37,769 nt of DNA, taken from NCBI GenBank assembly GCA_017933995.1, contig JAGBKI010000011.1, positions 1 through 37,769 on the forward strand, written 5' to 3'. Position 1 is the first letter of the stretch. Every line of letters begins with the position of its first letter. Shown piece after piece: positions 1 to 8,113 of the stretch. Below the pieces are notes generated by a model, which searched no databases, had not been told where the DNA came from, and saw only the letters and a program-made list of their open reading frames with translations. This DNA is from Bacteroidaceae bacterium (lineage in GTDB: Bacteria; Bacteroidota; Bacteroidia; Bacteroidales; Bacteroidaceae). A program made the position numbers and the translations under genes.

Positions 1-615
1 AGGGCTTCACCCAACGGCGGCGCGCAGGGGAGGACGCACCCCGGTCAAGGGTGCAACTGTTTAGGGAAGTGACGCCACAAGGGCGCACAGCATCATAGCG
101 GGAGTCGTGTTTCATCTCTCTTTGTATCTCTATAATTTGTTATAAGTCCTCTGGAAACGCCTTCGCAGAAAAAGGAAGGCCCGTGTTCTTAGCGCAAGGA
201 ACTGCCGGAACACGGGTGCAAAATTAATGTACGCAAAAACTTAAAAACAACAAAACCGCATACAAACAAGCGTGTTTTCCGATTTTACCCCCCCCCATTT
301 TGCTATATAGAGATAGCAAAAGAAGGGGTAAAAGTACGGGGAAGGTGTGCAAGCGGGGGCGGGAGCGCCCCTGCACGGAGCGCGCAGCAGGCACGGCGGG
401 GGCGAGTGCGGAAAGAGGGGGAATGGGGGACAAGGAGGGCGAAAGTAAGAGGGAGGGAGAGCGAGGGAGTAACAAAGGGAGTGAGGGAAGGAGAATAGAA
501 GTCCGCACTCCGTTTTATATATACGCGCGCGCGAGAAGAAAGAAGGAAAGGCCGCAGCGGTGCAGCGGCAAACGCAACGGGGCGGGGCGGTCAGTATGCC
601 GTCTTGTCGGCCAAA
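1..615. other. Left-edge region without a confident gene
   Basis: No convincing protein is seen here. The stretch from about 400 to 560 is strongly purine-rich on the plus strand (runs of g and a), and there is a run of nine C at about 288-296. The open frames across it are low-complexity (Pro/Ser/Leu or Arg/Gly/Glu) and look like composition artefacts. A minus-strand frame from an ATG at 115 runs open to the left edge (about 38 codons, starting MKHDSRYDAV) with an AG-rich stretch upstream; it could be the 5' end of a gene outside the window, but 38 codons are too few to judge. Confidence 0.4.
165..216 (-). terminator. Possible hairpin terminator (minus-strand direction)
   Basis: A 9-bp perfect stem (cccgtgttc at 180-188 pairing with gaacacggg at 208-216) is followed, reading on the minus strand, by a pyrimidine/T-rich run at about 165-179. 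It lies about 400 nt beyond the end of the channel gene of the RND operon, so it may end that transcript. The long distance and imperfect U-tract make the call weak. Confidence 0.3.
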
Positions 616-1947
616 TCACCGCCCGACGGTGGCCTGCCGGTATTGCAGCAGGCGGGTGTGGTAGGTGGCGCGGGCGTCGGTGTGGCGGTCGAGCGCCTGG
701 CGGTGGAGGAGTTGGGCCTGTAGCAGGTCGGACATTGTGGAGAGGCCGGCGTGGTAGTAGTCGCGGCTGAGGCGCAGGTTCTCAGTGGCCTCGGCGATGG
801 CCTCGCGGGCCAGGTCGAGCTGGGCGGCGGCTTCGCGCACATCGTTCCAGGCTTTCTGGCGGCGTATCTCCAGCAGGCTGGCGTTGTCGTCGCGCTGCCA
901 CTGCGCCACTTGCAAGGCGGTGCGCTTGCGGCGCACGGCGTAGCTGCCGCCCCACCAGTTGCTGATGGGGATGCTGAGCGTGGCGAAGACCATACCGAAC
1001 GTGCGGTCGTTCTGCAACAGGTTGTGGTAGTTCAGCCCCGCTCCTATGGCGAGCGTGGGCAGCAGTTTGCCGCGCTCCAGGCGGAGATTGAGGTCGGCGG
1101 CTTCTACTTGTTTCTCTAATAGACGGAACTCGGGCAGTGCGGCCACGGTGCCCGTGGGCGGCAGCACGTCGGCGGGGGCGTCGGCTTCGGGGGCGAGGGT
1201 GAAGAGCGTGTCGGCGAGGCCGCAGTACTGCGCTAACAGCAACTTTACAAGGCCGATGCCGTTTTCCAGTTGCAGCGCCTGACTTTGCAGCTCGTTGCGG
1301 CGCAAGTTCACTTGCAGCAGGTCGTTACGCATTGTCACGCCCGCTTCGACGGCCAGGCTGACGTCCTTGTGCAGGCTGTCGACGGTGCGCTGCGCCTCCC
1401 AGAGCGTCTGCCGCTTTTCGAGCAGGCAGACAAGTTGCCAGTAGTATTGCTCGGTCTGCAGTTCCACGTCGTTTTCGGCCACTTCGAGTTGCAGACGGCT
1501 CACGTCCTCGCCGACGCGCGCCAGTCGGTTGCCGTTCACAATCTGCCCGCCCATAAAGACGGGCTGCACGGCGTTGACGCCCGCCACCACGCCGTCCTTC
1601 ATCATTGAGAAACCCACGGGGTTGCCCAGCCCCGACAGGATTTCGGCTGGGAGCAGGCCGCCCAGCACGTTTGACAGTTCCGAGGGCAGCAGTTCGGAGG
1701 GGTTCACCTCCATGTGTGCCATTCCCCGGTTGGCCTCGAAAGCGAAGGCCGTGGCGCCCACCTGCGGGTAATAGGCGGTGCGCGCCTCGCTGCGCTGCAG
1801 GGCCGACTGCGCCACCGCGCTGCGTGCCGAGCGAACGGCGAAGTTGTTCAGCAGTGCCGAGTCCTTGAATTGTTGCAACGTGTAGAGCGGCTGCGCCGTG
1901 GCGGTGAGGGTGCAGAGTGTGAGTATGTATAATATATTCTTCATCAT
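616..1947 (-). CDS. TolC-family outer-membrane channel protein of an RND efflux pump
   Basis: This 443-residue protein is an outer-membrane factor that would form the exit duct of the RND pump encoded upstream. It starts with a signal peptide (MMKNILYILTLCTLTATAQ). The two halves each hold a long helical coiled-coil segment rich in Leu, Gln, Arg and Ala, interrupted by short beta-strand stretches (for example ATLSIPISNWWGG), as in TolC/OprM relatives; the length is normal for the family. I chose the ATG at 1947 (or the adjacent one at 1944) because the longer open frame from 1998 has no signal peptide and runs into the repeat at 1972-2163. It is the third gene of the operon and is separated from the pump gene by 281 nt, most of it that repeat. 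Substrate cannot be told from sequence. Confidence 0.93.
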   Translation of the reverse strand: MMKNILYILTLCTLTATAQPLYTLQQFKDSALLNNFAVRSARSAVAQSALQRSEARTAYYPQVGATAFAFEANRGMAHMEVNPSELLPSELSNVLGGLLPAEILSGLGNPVGFSMMKDGVVAGVNAVQPVFMGGQIVNGNRLARVGEDVSRLQLEVAENDVELQTEQYYWQLVCLLEKRQTLWEAQRTVDSLHKDVSLAVEAGVTMRNDLLQVNLRRNELQSQALQLENGIGLVKLLLAQYCGLADTLFTLAPEADAPADVLPPTGTVAALPEFRLLEKQVEAADLNLRLERGKLLPTLAIGAGLNYHNLLQNDRTFGMVFATLSIPISNWWGGSYAVRRKRTALQVAQWQRDDNASLLEIRRQKAWNDVREAAAQLDLAREAIAEATENLRLSRDYYHAGLSTMSDLLQAQLLHRQALDRHTDARATYHTRLLQYRQATVGR

Positions 1948-1971
1948 AAATATGTTTGTAGAGATGCGGCA

Positions 1972-2163
1972 AAACGGCCTAAAAGGCCAACAAACCATCA
2001 GCCCAGGGCAACGCCCTGGGTAATGAGCGGCGTTAGCCCTCGCCCTGTAAGGGCAAAAGCATTATGATTTGAACGCTTTTGCCCTTTCAGGGCGGATTTT
2101 GTGTGTGGCGCTTTCCCAGGGCGTTGCCCTGGGCTGATGGCTTGTTGGCCTTTCAGGCCGTTT
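1972..2163. repeat. 192-bp palindromic, MITE-like intergenic repeat
   Basis: Positions 1972-2020 and 2115-2163 are inverted copies of each other: 49 nt each with two mismatches. Each arm itself holds the small palindrome cccagggcaacgccctggg. A second nested pair lies inside (gccctgtaagggcaaaagc at about 2042-2060 against gcttttgccctttcagggc at about 2074-2092). No transposase is present. It lies inside the RND operon between pump and channel genes. The open frame 1998-2195 on the minus strand lies largely within it and is probably not a gene. As RNA it would fold into one long hairpin and could lower channel expression relative to the pump. Confidence 0.75.
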
Positions 2164-2197
2164 GTTGTCGAAACACACATAGTCAATTCAGCCATAA

Positions 2198-2222
2198 AGG
2201 TCTAAAGGCCGATTTGGGTTAA
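2198..2222. repeat. 25-nt repeat, copy 1, next to the pump gene 3' end
   Basis: The sequence aggtctaaaggccgatttgg followed by gttaa matches positions 36496-36520 at 23 of 25 bases. It lies 6 nt beyond the stop codon of the RND pump gene; the other copy lies just beyond the stop codon of radA, in the same orientation to the gene. Its role is unknown. Confidence 0.6.
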
Positions 2223-2228
2223 ACTTTT

Positions 2229-5200
2229 TCACTTCAGATTGACTTTCCAATAAACCACGGGCAGCATGGTCACGACGAGCAGCAGCGAGCCTATGCCGCC
2301 CGCGAAGATGGTGACGCCGACGGGCATCCAGAAACTTGACTGCGCCAGTATCATCGGTACGACGCCCACGGCGGTTGTGGCGGTGGTCAGGAAAATGGGC
2401 ACCATACGTCGGCTGCCCGCGTCGATGGCTGCGCGGCGCACGGCCTCGTTGTAGGCCGCGCGGTCGTGCGTCCAGTCGCCGTGCTCGGCCACGTGGCGTG
2501 CCACGAGTTCGTTGGCGTGCTCGAAGATGAGGATTTCGTTGCGCATAATCATACCCATCAGCGTGATGAAGCCCATCACGGAGGTGAGGCCCAGCGTGCG
2601 GTTCATCAGCCCCAGGCCGAGCAGTGCGCCGGGCAGCATCAGCGCGAGGGCGGTCATGCAGACGCTCGTGATGCCGTATTTCTTGAAGTTGAACAGCAGG
2701 AAGAAGAAGATGAGCACCAGCGAGATGGCCATTCCGCCCGCAATCTGCGGGATGGCCTCGGCGTCGTACTCGATTTCGCCGCCCACTTCGGTGCGCACGC
2801 CATGCGGCAGTTGCAGGTCGTTCTCCATCACCTCGGCGATGCGCTGTTCAACGGGGGCGGCGTAGACGCCCTGGCGGAACTGCGCCGTGACGGTCATGCA
2901 CCGCTCGCCGCCCCGGTGCTGTATGCGGCTCTCGCTCCACGCCGGGCTGACGTCGGCCAGGGCACGCAGGGGTACGGTGGCCGTGGGGCCGCCCTGCAAG
3001 GCCGATGCGGCGAGCGAGGCGGGCGTGGTGATGCCGAGGTTCTCGACGTCGGAGAAGTCGAGGTCGCGGTCGGCCTTTACGAGGATGGGCACCTCGTAGT
3101 CGCCCTCCCAAATCTGCCCCACGGGCAGGTCGGACGTGCCGGCGGCCAGCGCCAGGGCGGCGGTGGTGCGGTCGATGCCCAGCCAGGCCGACGCCACGGG
3201 GTCGAGGCGCACGTCGATGATGGGGTAGGGTTGCAGGAAATCGGTGTGTACCCACTCGATTTCGGGCATATCGCGCATCCGCGCCATCAGCCGCTCGGCG
3301 GCGGTGTGGAGCGAGTCGAGGTCGTCGCCGTAGAAGCGGTATTCCAGTTCCGCCACTTCGAGGAAGTCCAGCCGCTTGAAGCGCACGTATGCCTCGGGAA
3401 ACGCCTCGCTCCAGGCGGGCTGGTACTCGGCCAGCAGTTCCAGCGTGGCGTCCTGCGAGGCGGTGTTCACGATGAACTGTGCGAAGTTCTTGCCTGCCAT
3501 CTGCGGAGCGTAGCAGGCCATGAAGCGGGGCGAGGAGCAGCCCATAAAGGCCGTGACGCCCTTGACGCGCTTGTCGGCTCGCAGCACGCGGCCCAGCGAG
3601 TCGGCCACGTGGCGCGTGTCGGCCAGCCCCTTGCCCTCGGGCAGAAACACCTCGACGGCGAACTGGTCGCGGTCGGCATAGGGGAACAGGCGCACCTTCA
3701 GCGTGGGCACGATGAGCAGCGAGAGGGCCACCAGCGCCACGCCGCCGCCGATGGTGAGCCACGGGTGGCGGAACGTCAGGCGCAGCACGCGGTCGTAGAC
3801 GGCCTGCACCACGTCGGTGATGGAGCGGCGGCGTTTGCGCCGCTGGAGCGTGCCGGGCTTGATGATTTTCACTTCAAGGAAGGGGATGACCATCACGGCC
3901 AGCAGCAGCGAGACCATCAGGTTGATGGTGATGGTCCACGGGAAGTCGTGCATCGCGTCGTTGAACGCCCCGCGCAGCGTGTAGAGCAGGGGGAAGAAGA
4001 TGATGCAGATGCAGGCAGTGGCCAGCAGCATGGGCATGAAGTACTGGCGTGCCGAGTCGATGGCGGCGCGGCGCGGCTCGTAGCCCTTGCCAAGGTACTC
4101 CAAGTAGCCGTCGATGACCACGATGCTGTTGTCGACCACCATGCCCAGCACGACGATGAGGCCGGCCAGCGTCACGATGTTGAGTTCGATGCCCACCAGG
4201 TACATGATGCCCACGGAGATGAACGTGCTCAGGGGTATGGTGATGGCGGCCACGATGGCCGAGCGCAGTGGGAAGAGCACCATCATCACCAGAATGATGA
4301 TGGCCATGGAGATGAGCAGGTCGCGCAGGAAACTGCTGACGCTCGCGCCCACCACCTTGGGCTGGTCGGCTATGCGCGTGACGTTCACGTCGTCGGGCAG
4401 TTCGTCGGTGCGGAAGCGTGCCAGCACGTCGTCGACGTCCTTGCCGAAGCTGACGATGTTTTCGCCCGCCGTCATTTCGAGCGAAAGCAACAGGCACGGG
4501 TGGCCGTCCTGTTCGATGTAGCTGGCGTCGCTGTCGTATTCGCGCACGACGCGCGCCACGTCGCCCACGCGCACCGTCTTGCCGGTGAGCGGGTCGCTGT
4601 AGATGATTTGGCTGGCAATCTCGGCCTCGGTGTCGGTGGTGGGGGCGATGTGGATGGGTGTCTGCTGGTTGTCGTTGCAGATGGCGCCGCTGAGGGTGGT
4701 CAGCCCCTGCGCCTGCAGTTTGGCCAAGAGCGTCTGTTGGCCGATGCCGTAGGCTTGTAGCCGCTCGCGGTCGATGTAGAGGCTTATCTGCTCCTGCCGC
4801 TCGCCGTAGGTCTTCACCGCCGAGGCCGCCGGGATGCGGCGCAGGCGGTCGCTGAGGCGGTCGGCGTAGCCGTGGAGCTCGCGGTAGCTGCGCTCCGGGC
4901 TGTCAATGGCCACGAGCAGCGCGCTCGTGTTGCCGAAGTCGTCGTTGGCCACCAGCGCCAGCACGCCCTGCGGCAGGCTCTGTTTGAACAGCGCGAGGCC
5001 GTGCTTGATTTTGCTCCACACCTCGTCCTTGTTGTTCACCTCGTCGCCCAGGCGCACCATGACGATGCACATACCGTTCTGCGCCGTGGCCGTGGTCTTC
5101 TCGCGGTTCACCTCCTCGTAGGTGAACAGGAAGCGTTCCAGCGGGCGCGCCACCTGCTCCTCCACCTCCTCGGCGGTGGCGCCGGGGTACACGGCCACGA

Positions 5201-5354
5201 CGACGCCCTGGCGTATAGTGAACTGCGGGAACTCGTCCTTGGGCATCACGTCCATGCCGACGAGGCCCAGCACGAAGAGCAGTCCGATGATGAGCAGCGA
5301 AATGGAATAGTGCTCCAATGGCCAGCGCAGCCAGTCCGTCTTGTTGTTTTCCAT
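2229..5354 (-). CDS. RND-family efflux transporter, inner-membrane pump subunit (AcrB/HAE1-like)
   Basis: A 1041-residue proton-driven efflux pump of the RND superfamily. It has the family layout: a first membrane helix near residues 15-35, a large periplasmic loop, a block of helices around residues 340-540, a second large loop, and a final helix block ending at the C-terminus. The TM4 segment reads LGMVVDNSIVVIDG, so one acidic residue (Asp) is present where AcrB has an Asp pair. The start at 5354 (MENNKTDWLRW) was chosen over the longer frame because the extension has no family character and an AAAGGAAA-like ribosome site precedes 5354. It follows the membrane-fusion gene by 91 nt. The gene is very GC-rich (a sampled 60-nt line is 70% GC). 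Substrate unknown. Confidence 0.95.
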   Translation of the reverse strand: MENNKTDWLRWPLEHYSISLLIIGLLFVLGLVGMDVMPKDEFPQFTIRQGVVVAVYPGATAEEVEEQVARPLERFLFTYEEVNREKTTATAQNGMCIVMVRLGDEVNNKDEVWSKIKHGLALFKQSLPQGVLALVANDDFGNTSALLVAIDSPERSYRELHGYADRLSDRLRRIPAASAVKTYGERQEQISLYIDRERLQAYGIGQQTLLAKLQAQGLTTLSGAICNDNQQTPIHIAPTTDTEAEIASQIIYSDPLTGKTVRVGDVARVVREYDSDASYIEQDGHPCLLLSLEMTAGENIVSFGKDVDDVLARFRTDELPDDVNVTRIADQPKVVGASVSSFLRDLLISMAIIILVMMVLFPLRSAIVAAITIPLSTFISVGIMYLVGIELNIVTLAGLIVVLGMVVDNSIVVIDGYLEYLGKGYEPRRAAIDSARQYFMPMLLATACICIIFFPLLYTLRGAFNDAMHDFPWTITINLMVSLLLAVMVIPFLEVKIIKPGTLQRRKRRRSITDVVQAVYDRVLRLTFRHPWLTIGGGVALVALSLLIVPTLKVRLFPYADRDQFAVEVFLPEGKGLADTRHVADSLGRVLRADKRVKGVTAFMGCSSPRFMACYAPQMAGKNFAQFIVNTASQDATLELLAEYQPAWSEAFPEAYVRFKRLDFLEVAELEYRFYGDDLDSLHTAAERLMARMRDMPEIEWVHTDFLQPYPIIDVRLDPVASAWLGIDRTTAALALAAGTSDLPVGQIWEGDYEVPILVKADRDLDFSDVENLGITTPASLAASALQGGPTATVPLRALADVSPAWSESRIQHRGGERCMTVTAQFRQGVYAAPVEQRIAEVMENDLQLPHGVRTEVGGEIEYDAEAIPQIAGGMAISLVLIFFFLLFNFKKYGITSVCMTALALMLPGALLGLGLMNRTLGLTSVMGFITLMGMIMRNEILIFEHANELVARHVAEHGDWTHDRAAYNEAVRRAAIDAGSRRMVPIFLTTATTAVGVVPMILAQSSFWMPVGVTIFAGGIGSLLLVVTMLPVVYWKVNLK

Positions 5355-5445
5355 CGTTAGTTTCCTTTGGCGCGGGGGCTGTTGCACTCTGGCAGCAAAC
5401 ACAACCCGGCGCGCGGTATGTGGGCGCAGCCCCAACGTTTATTGT

Positions 5446-6645
5446 CTATTGTCGATTGCTTATTGTTTGCGTGCCTTCGCTCAACTTCTGGTAGCCCTCG
5501 GTCACGACGTGCTGCCCCTGCGCGAGGCCGCCCGTGATGGCGATGCGGTTGCCAATGGTCTGGCCGGTGGTGACGGACGTGCGGTGGGCGCGCCCCGCGT
5601 TGTCTACTGTCCACACGAAGAGCGAGCCGTCGGCTCGGCACTGCACGCTGGTGACGGGCAGTGTGATCTGCCCCGTGGGCGCGGCATCCGTGCCGAACGT
5701 CACCGAGGCCACCATGCCCGGCAGCAGGCGGCGGTCGGTGTTGGCCACATGTACGCGCACGTCGTAGGTGTGGGTCAGGGCGTCGGCCTGCACGCCTTTC
5801 TCAATGCGCCCGCCCTCGGCCCTGACATTGGCCGCCTCGACGCTCACTATTGACGACGTCGTGGGGCGGATGGCGCCCATCTCGGCCTCCGGCACGGCCA
5901 CCTTCACCTTGACGCTGCTGATGTCGAGAATGGTCACCACGGCCTGCGAGGGCAGCGCGGTTTCGCCCGTGCCGACGAACTTGCGCCCGATGACGCCGCC
6001 CACGGGGGCCACCAACCGTGTGTCGGCCAGCCCCTTGCGGGCAATGCGCTCCGTGGCCGAGGCGGTGCGCACGCCCGTCTGCGCCGTGCGGACGCCCGTC
6101 TGCGCGCTGCGCACGTTGGTCTGCGCCGTGCGCAGCGCGGTCTCGGCCTGCTGTAGGCGCGTCTCGGCCTCTATCCACTTGATTTCGGGCAGCGAACCGC
6201 CGTCGTGCAGCAGTTTCATGCGGTCGTAGGCGTCCTTGGCCTGGTTGTAGCTGGCCTGCGCCTGCGCCACGAGGTCTTCGGCCTGTGCCACGCGGTCCTC
6301 GGCCTGCGTCACGAGGTCGCCCGCCTGGCTTGTCGACGCCTCGGCGGCCTCGACGGTGTTGGTCATCGTGGTGGGGTCCATTTCGGCCAGCAACTGGCCC
6401 TGGCTCACGCGCTCGCCCTCTTCCACCCACAAGCGGCGCACCACGCCCATACTGGTGAAACTCACGGCGGTGGCCTCGTTCTCCTCGACCACGCCCACAT
6501 ACGAGCGGCCCGCGCCGCCCACGGTCTGGCCCGCCACCTCGACGGTGACGCGCACGGGGGCTTTACGCCCGGCCTCCTCTTTTTCCTTGCACCCTGCCAG
6601 CGCGGCGGCCACGCACACAGCGGCGGCGAAAACAATACGGTTCAT
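5446..6645 (-). CDS. RND periplasmic adaptor (membrane fusion) lipoprotein
   Basis: A 399-residue HlyD/AcrA-type adaptor that would link the pump to the TolC-type channel. Residues 1-19 are a lipoprotein signal with lipobox LAGC (Cys19), so it should be anchored in the inner membrane. A lipoyl/barrel-sandwich region (about 35-85 and 215-250) flanks a long alpha-hairpin (about 85-205), followed by beta-barrel and membrane-proximal domains (SSVKVKVAVPEAEMG; LPGMVASVTFG). The hairpin arms are made of near-identical heptads such as AQTGVRTAQTGVRTA, visible in DNA as 21-nt repeats. The start at 6645 gives the signal peptide; the longer frame from 6741 is translated intergenic repeat. It is the first gene of the operon and faces the AraC-type regulator. 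Confidence 0.94.
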   Translation of the reverse strand: MNRIVFAAAVCVAAALAGCKEKEEAGRKAPVRVTVEVAGQTVGGAGRSYVGVVEENEATAVSFTSMGVVRRLWVEEGERVSQGQLLAEMDPTTMTNTVEAAEASTSQAGDLVTQAEDRVAQAEDLVAQAQASYNQAKDAYDRMKLLHDGGSLPEIKWIEAETRLQQAETALRTAQTNVRSAQTGVRTAQTGVRTASATERIARKGLADTRLVAPVGGVIGRKFVGTGETALPSQAVVTILDISSVKVKVAVPEAEMGAIRPTTSSIVSVEAANVRAEGGRIEKGVQADALTHTYDVRVHVANTDRRLLPGMVASVTFGTDAAPTGQITLPVTSVQCRADGSLFVWTVDNAGRAHRTSVTTGQTIGNRIAITGGLAQGQHVVTEGYQKLSEGTQTISNRQ

Positions 6646-6670
6646 ATTTTGATATAACTTGTTTATTGAA

Positions 6671-6776
6671 GTAGTAAAGTAGTCAGTAGTGAAGTAGTTA
6701 AGCCAGTACGATAATGCCTTGTTTGTCGCTTGTCTTGACATTCGGCTTTACTACTTAACTACATAACTACTTCTTA
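6671..6776. repeat. Imperfect inverted repeat of gtagt/actac units
   Basis: The segment 6686-6704 (gtagtgaagtagttaagcc) pairs with 6744-6762 (ggctttactacttaactac) with two mismatches out of 19. Around both arms lie further short gtagt or actac units. It sits just upstream of the adaptor gene in the space between that operon and the divergent regulator, so it would be in the 5' leader of the pump mRNA or overlap its promoter. Confidence 0.55.
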
Positions 6777-7009
6777 CAACGTATAAAACTTCCGAAACTT
6801 GAGTCTTTATATACACGCGCACGAAACGCGGCGCAAAGTTCCGCACATCCGTGCTTTGTGGCGTGTCCTATTGGGACAGCAATATGGCCGTTCGTGGCCA
6901 AAACGGACATATAGGACACAAAAATGTCGCAAAAGGCTTCTTTTTTGCCGCAGAATGGCCGAACTTTGCGGCGTAGCCATTGGCCATTGACTACTGACCA
7001 TTTTATTTT

Positions 7010-7100
7010 ATTGACCATTGAACATAGACCATTGACCATTGGCTTCGCGACGAGACCAAGCCGGACGGCAATGGTCAATGGTCTATGTTCAATGGTCAAT
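7010..7100. repeat. Perfect 32-bp inverted repeat with a 27-nt loop
   Basis: Positions 7010-7041 and 7069-7100 are exact reverse complements; the arms are built from the unit ttgaccattg and its variants (accattgacc). The loop is 7042-7068. A related half-unit (ccattggccattgactactg) precedes it at about 6978-6997. It ends 14 nt before the start codon of the AraC-type regulator, so it lies in that gene's leader, where a stem of this length could block or pause ribosomes. It could also be a mobile intergenic repeat. Confidence 0.8.
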
Positions 7101-7114
7101 TCCCCTAAAAAACT

Positions 7115-7999
7115 ATGCCCGCCTCCATCCACGACATCAGCACACTGGCTTCCGAACTCGACATACCCGTCGACTACAGCGACGAAGACCTTGTAATCAT
7201 TGACAACGTGCGCCGCATCGCCACCGACGTGGAGCACGCCCGGTTGCCGATGAACATCCTCGTGGTTTGCATTGCCGGGCGCGTGCGTTTCGACCTCAGC
7301 GGTGTGCCCACGGAGCTTACCGAGAACCAGGTGCTCGTCTGCCCGCCCGGCACGATGCTCACCAATCCGCTTTTCAGCCCCGACTTCGAGTTCAAACTGC
7401 TGCTGGTCACCAACCGCCTCGTGCAAAGTTTCCTGCGCGGCAAGATGGACGTGTGGAACCGCACGCTCTACGTCCACAAGTTCCGCGTGCTGCAACTTGG
7501 GAGCGACGACATCCGTTTCTTCGAGTGCTTCTACACGATGCTGCGGCTCTACATCGACAGCCCCAACGAGCGTGTGCCATACCGTGGCGACCTCATCCGC
7601 TCGCTGCTGCGCGCCGGTTTCCTCGGCCTCTGCGGCACGATAAGCCAGATGCCCGCCCCGTCGGCCCCGGCGCATACGGCCGAGAGCCTCTTCGCCCGCT
7701 TCCTCGACCTGTTGCAGACCACCGAGCGCAAGCACCGCCCCATCGACTATTTCGCCGACCGCCTGTGCGTCACGCCCAAGTACCTCAGCCAGGTCTGCAA
7801 GCGCGCCACGGGAAAGACCGCCGCGCAGTGGATTACCGAATACACCCTTGACGACATCCGCCACTACCTCCGCGCCACCGACCTCCCCGTCAAGCAGGTG
7901 TGCGACCGCCTGGGCTTCCCCAACGCCTCCTTCTTTGGCCGCTACGTCCGCACCCACTTCGGCCAGACACCGTTAGAGTATCGCGCCAGCAAGGTTTGA
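7115..7999 (+). CDS. AraC-family transcriptional regulator
   Basis: A 294-residue regulator with a C-terminal AraC/XylS DNA-binding domain at about residues 200-294: two helix-turn-helix units, the first in IDYFADRLCVTPKYLSQVCK and the second in DLPVKQVCDRLGFPNASFFG, followed by the usual FGQTPLEYR ending. The N-terminal 180 residues look like a cupin-type sensing domain (for example VCIAGRVRFDLSGVPTE), though the ligand cannot be read from sequence. The gene faces the RND operon across a 469-nt region with two inverted repeats, the usual arrangement for a regulator of the adjacent pump; that role is an inference. The start at 7115 directly follows the 32-bp inverted repeat. Confidence 0.9.
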   Translation: MPASIHDISTLASELDIPVDYSDEDLVIIDNVRRIATDVEHARLPMNILVVCIAGRVRFDLSGVPTELTENQVLVCPPGTMLTNPLFSPDFEFKLLLVTNRLVQSFLRGKMDVWNRTLYVHKFRVLQLGSDDIRFFECFYTMLRLYIDSPNERVPYRGDLIRSLLRAGFLGLCGTISQMPAPSAPAHTAESLFARFLDLLQTTERKHRPIDYFADRLCVTPKYLSQVCKRATGKTAAQWITEYTLDDIRHYLRATDLPVKQVCDRLGFPNASFFGRYVRTHFGQTPLEYRASKV

Positions 8000-8001
8000 C
8001 G

Positions 8002-8040
8002 CCTCCTGTCCCCGCCTCTGTGGCAGCGCGGAGGTTTTTT
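8002..8040 (+). terminator. Possible terminator after the AraC-type regulator
   Basis: Just after the stop codon of the regulator, cctcc (8002-8006) pairs with ggagg (8030-8034), with a smaller inner pairing gcc/ggc, and is followed by six T. The stem is short and the loop long, so this is only a candidate. The 52-bp palindrome at 8062-8113 downstream could also stop transcription in both directions. Confidence 0.4.
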
Positions 8041-8061
8041 CAAGGTTTTTTATGGCTTGTG

Positions 8062-8113
8062 GAAAAAATTATTTAGGCCAAAGAAAATTTTCTTTGGCCT
8101 AAATAATTTTTTC
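8062..8113. repeat. Perfect 52-bp palindrome
   Basis: The 26 bases 8062-8087 are the exact reverse complement of 8088-8113, with no loop. The core reads aggccaaagaaaattttctt and the ends are A- or T-runs. A diverged partial copy follows at about 8111-8133 (ttctttggctcaaagaaatt). It may act as a bidirectional terminator between the regulator and the downstream secreted-protein gene, or be a protein-binding or mobile repeat. Confidence 0.85.

Noticed and set aside
1-220. Structured RNA gene (SRP, tmRNA, 6S or riboswitch) at the left edge
   Set aside because: Hairpins are present but none of the conserved core motifs of these RNAs could be recognised.
1998-2195. 65-codon open frame in the gap of the RND operon
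   Set aside because: It mostly translates the palindromic repeat at 1972-2163.
2466-4760. 764-codon plus-strand open frame opposite the RND pump gene
   Set aside because: Its translation is His/Asp/Gly/Val-rich with no domain, and it lies wholly antisense to a clear RND pump; it results from the high GC content.
6767-7957. 396-codon minus-strand open frame opposite the AraC-type regulator
   Set aside because: Low-complexity Ala/Val/Glu/His-rich translation, antisense to a gene with clear helix-turn-helix motifs, and it extends through the inverted repeat.
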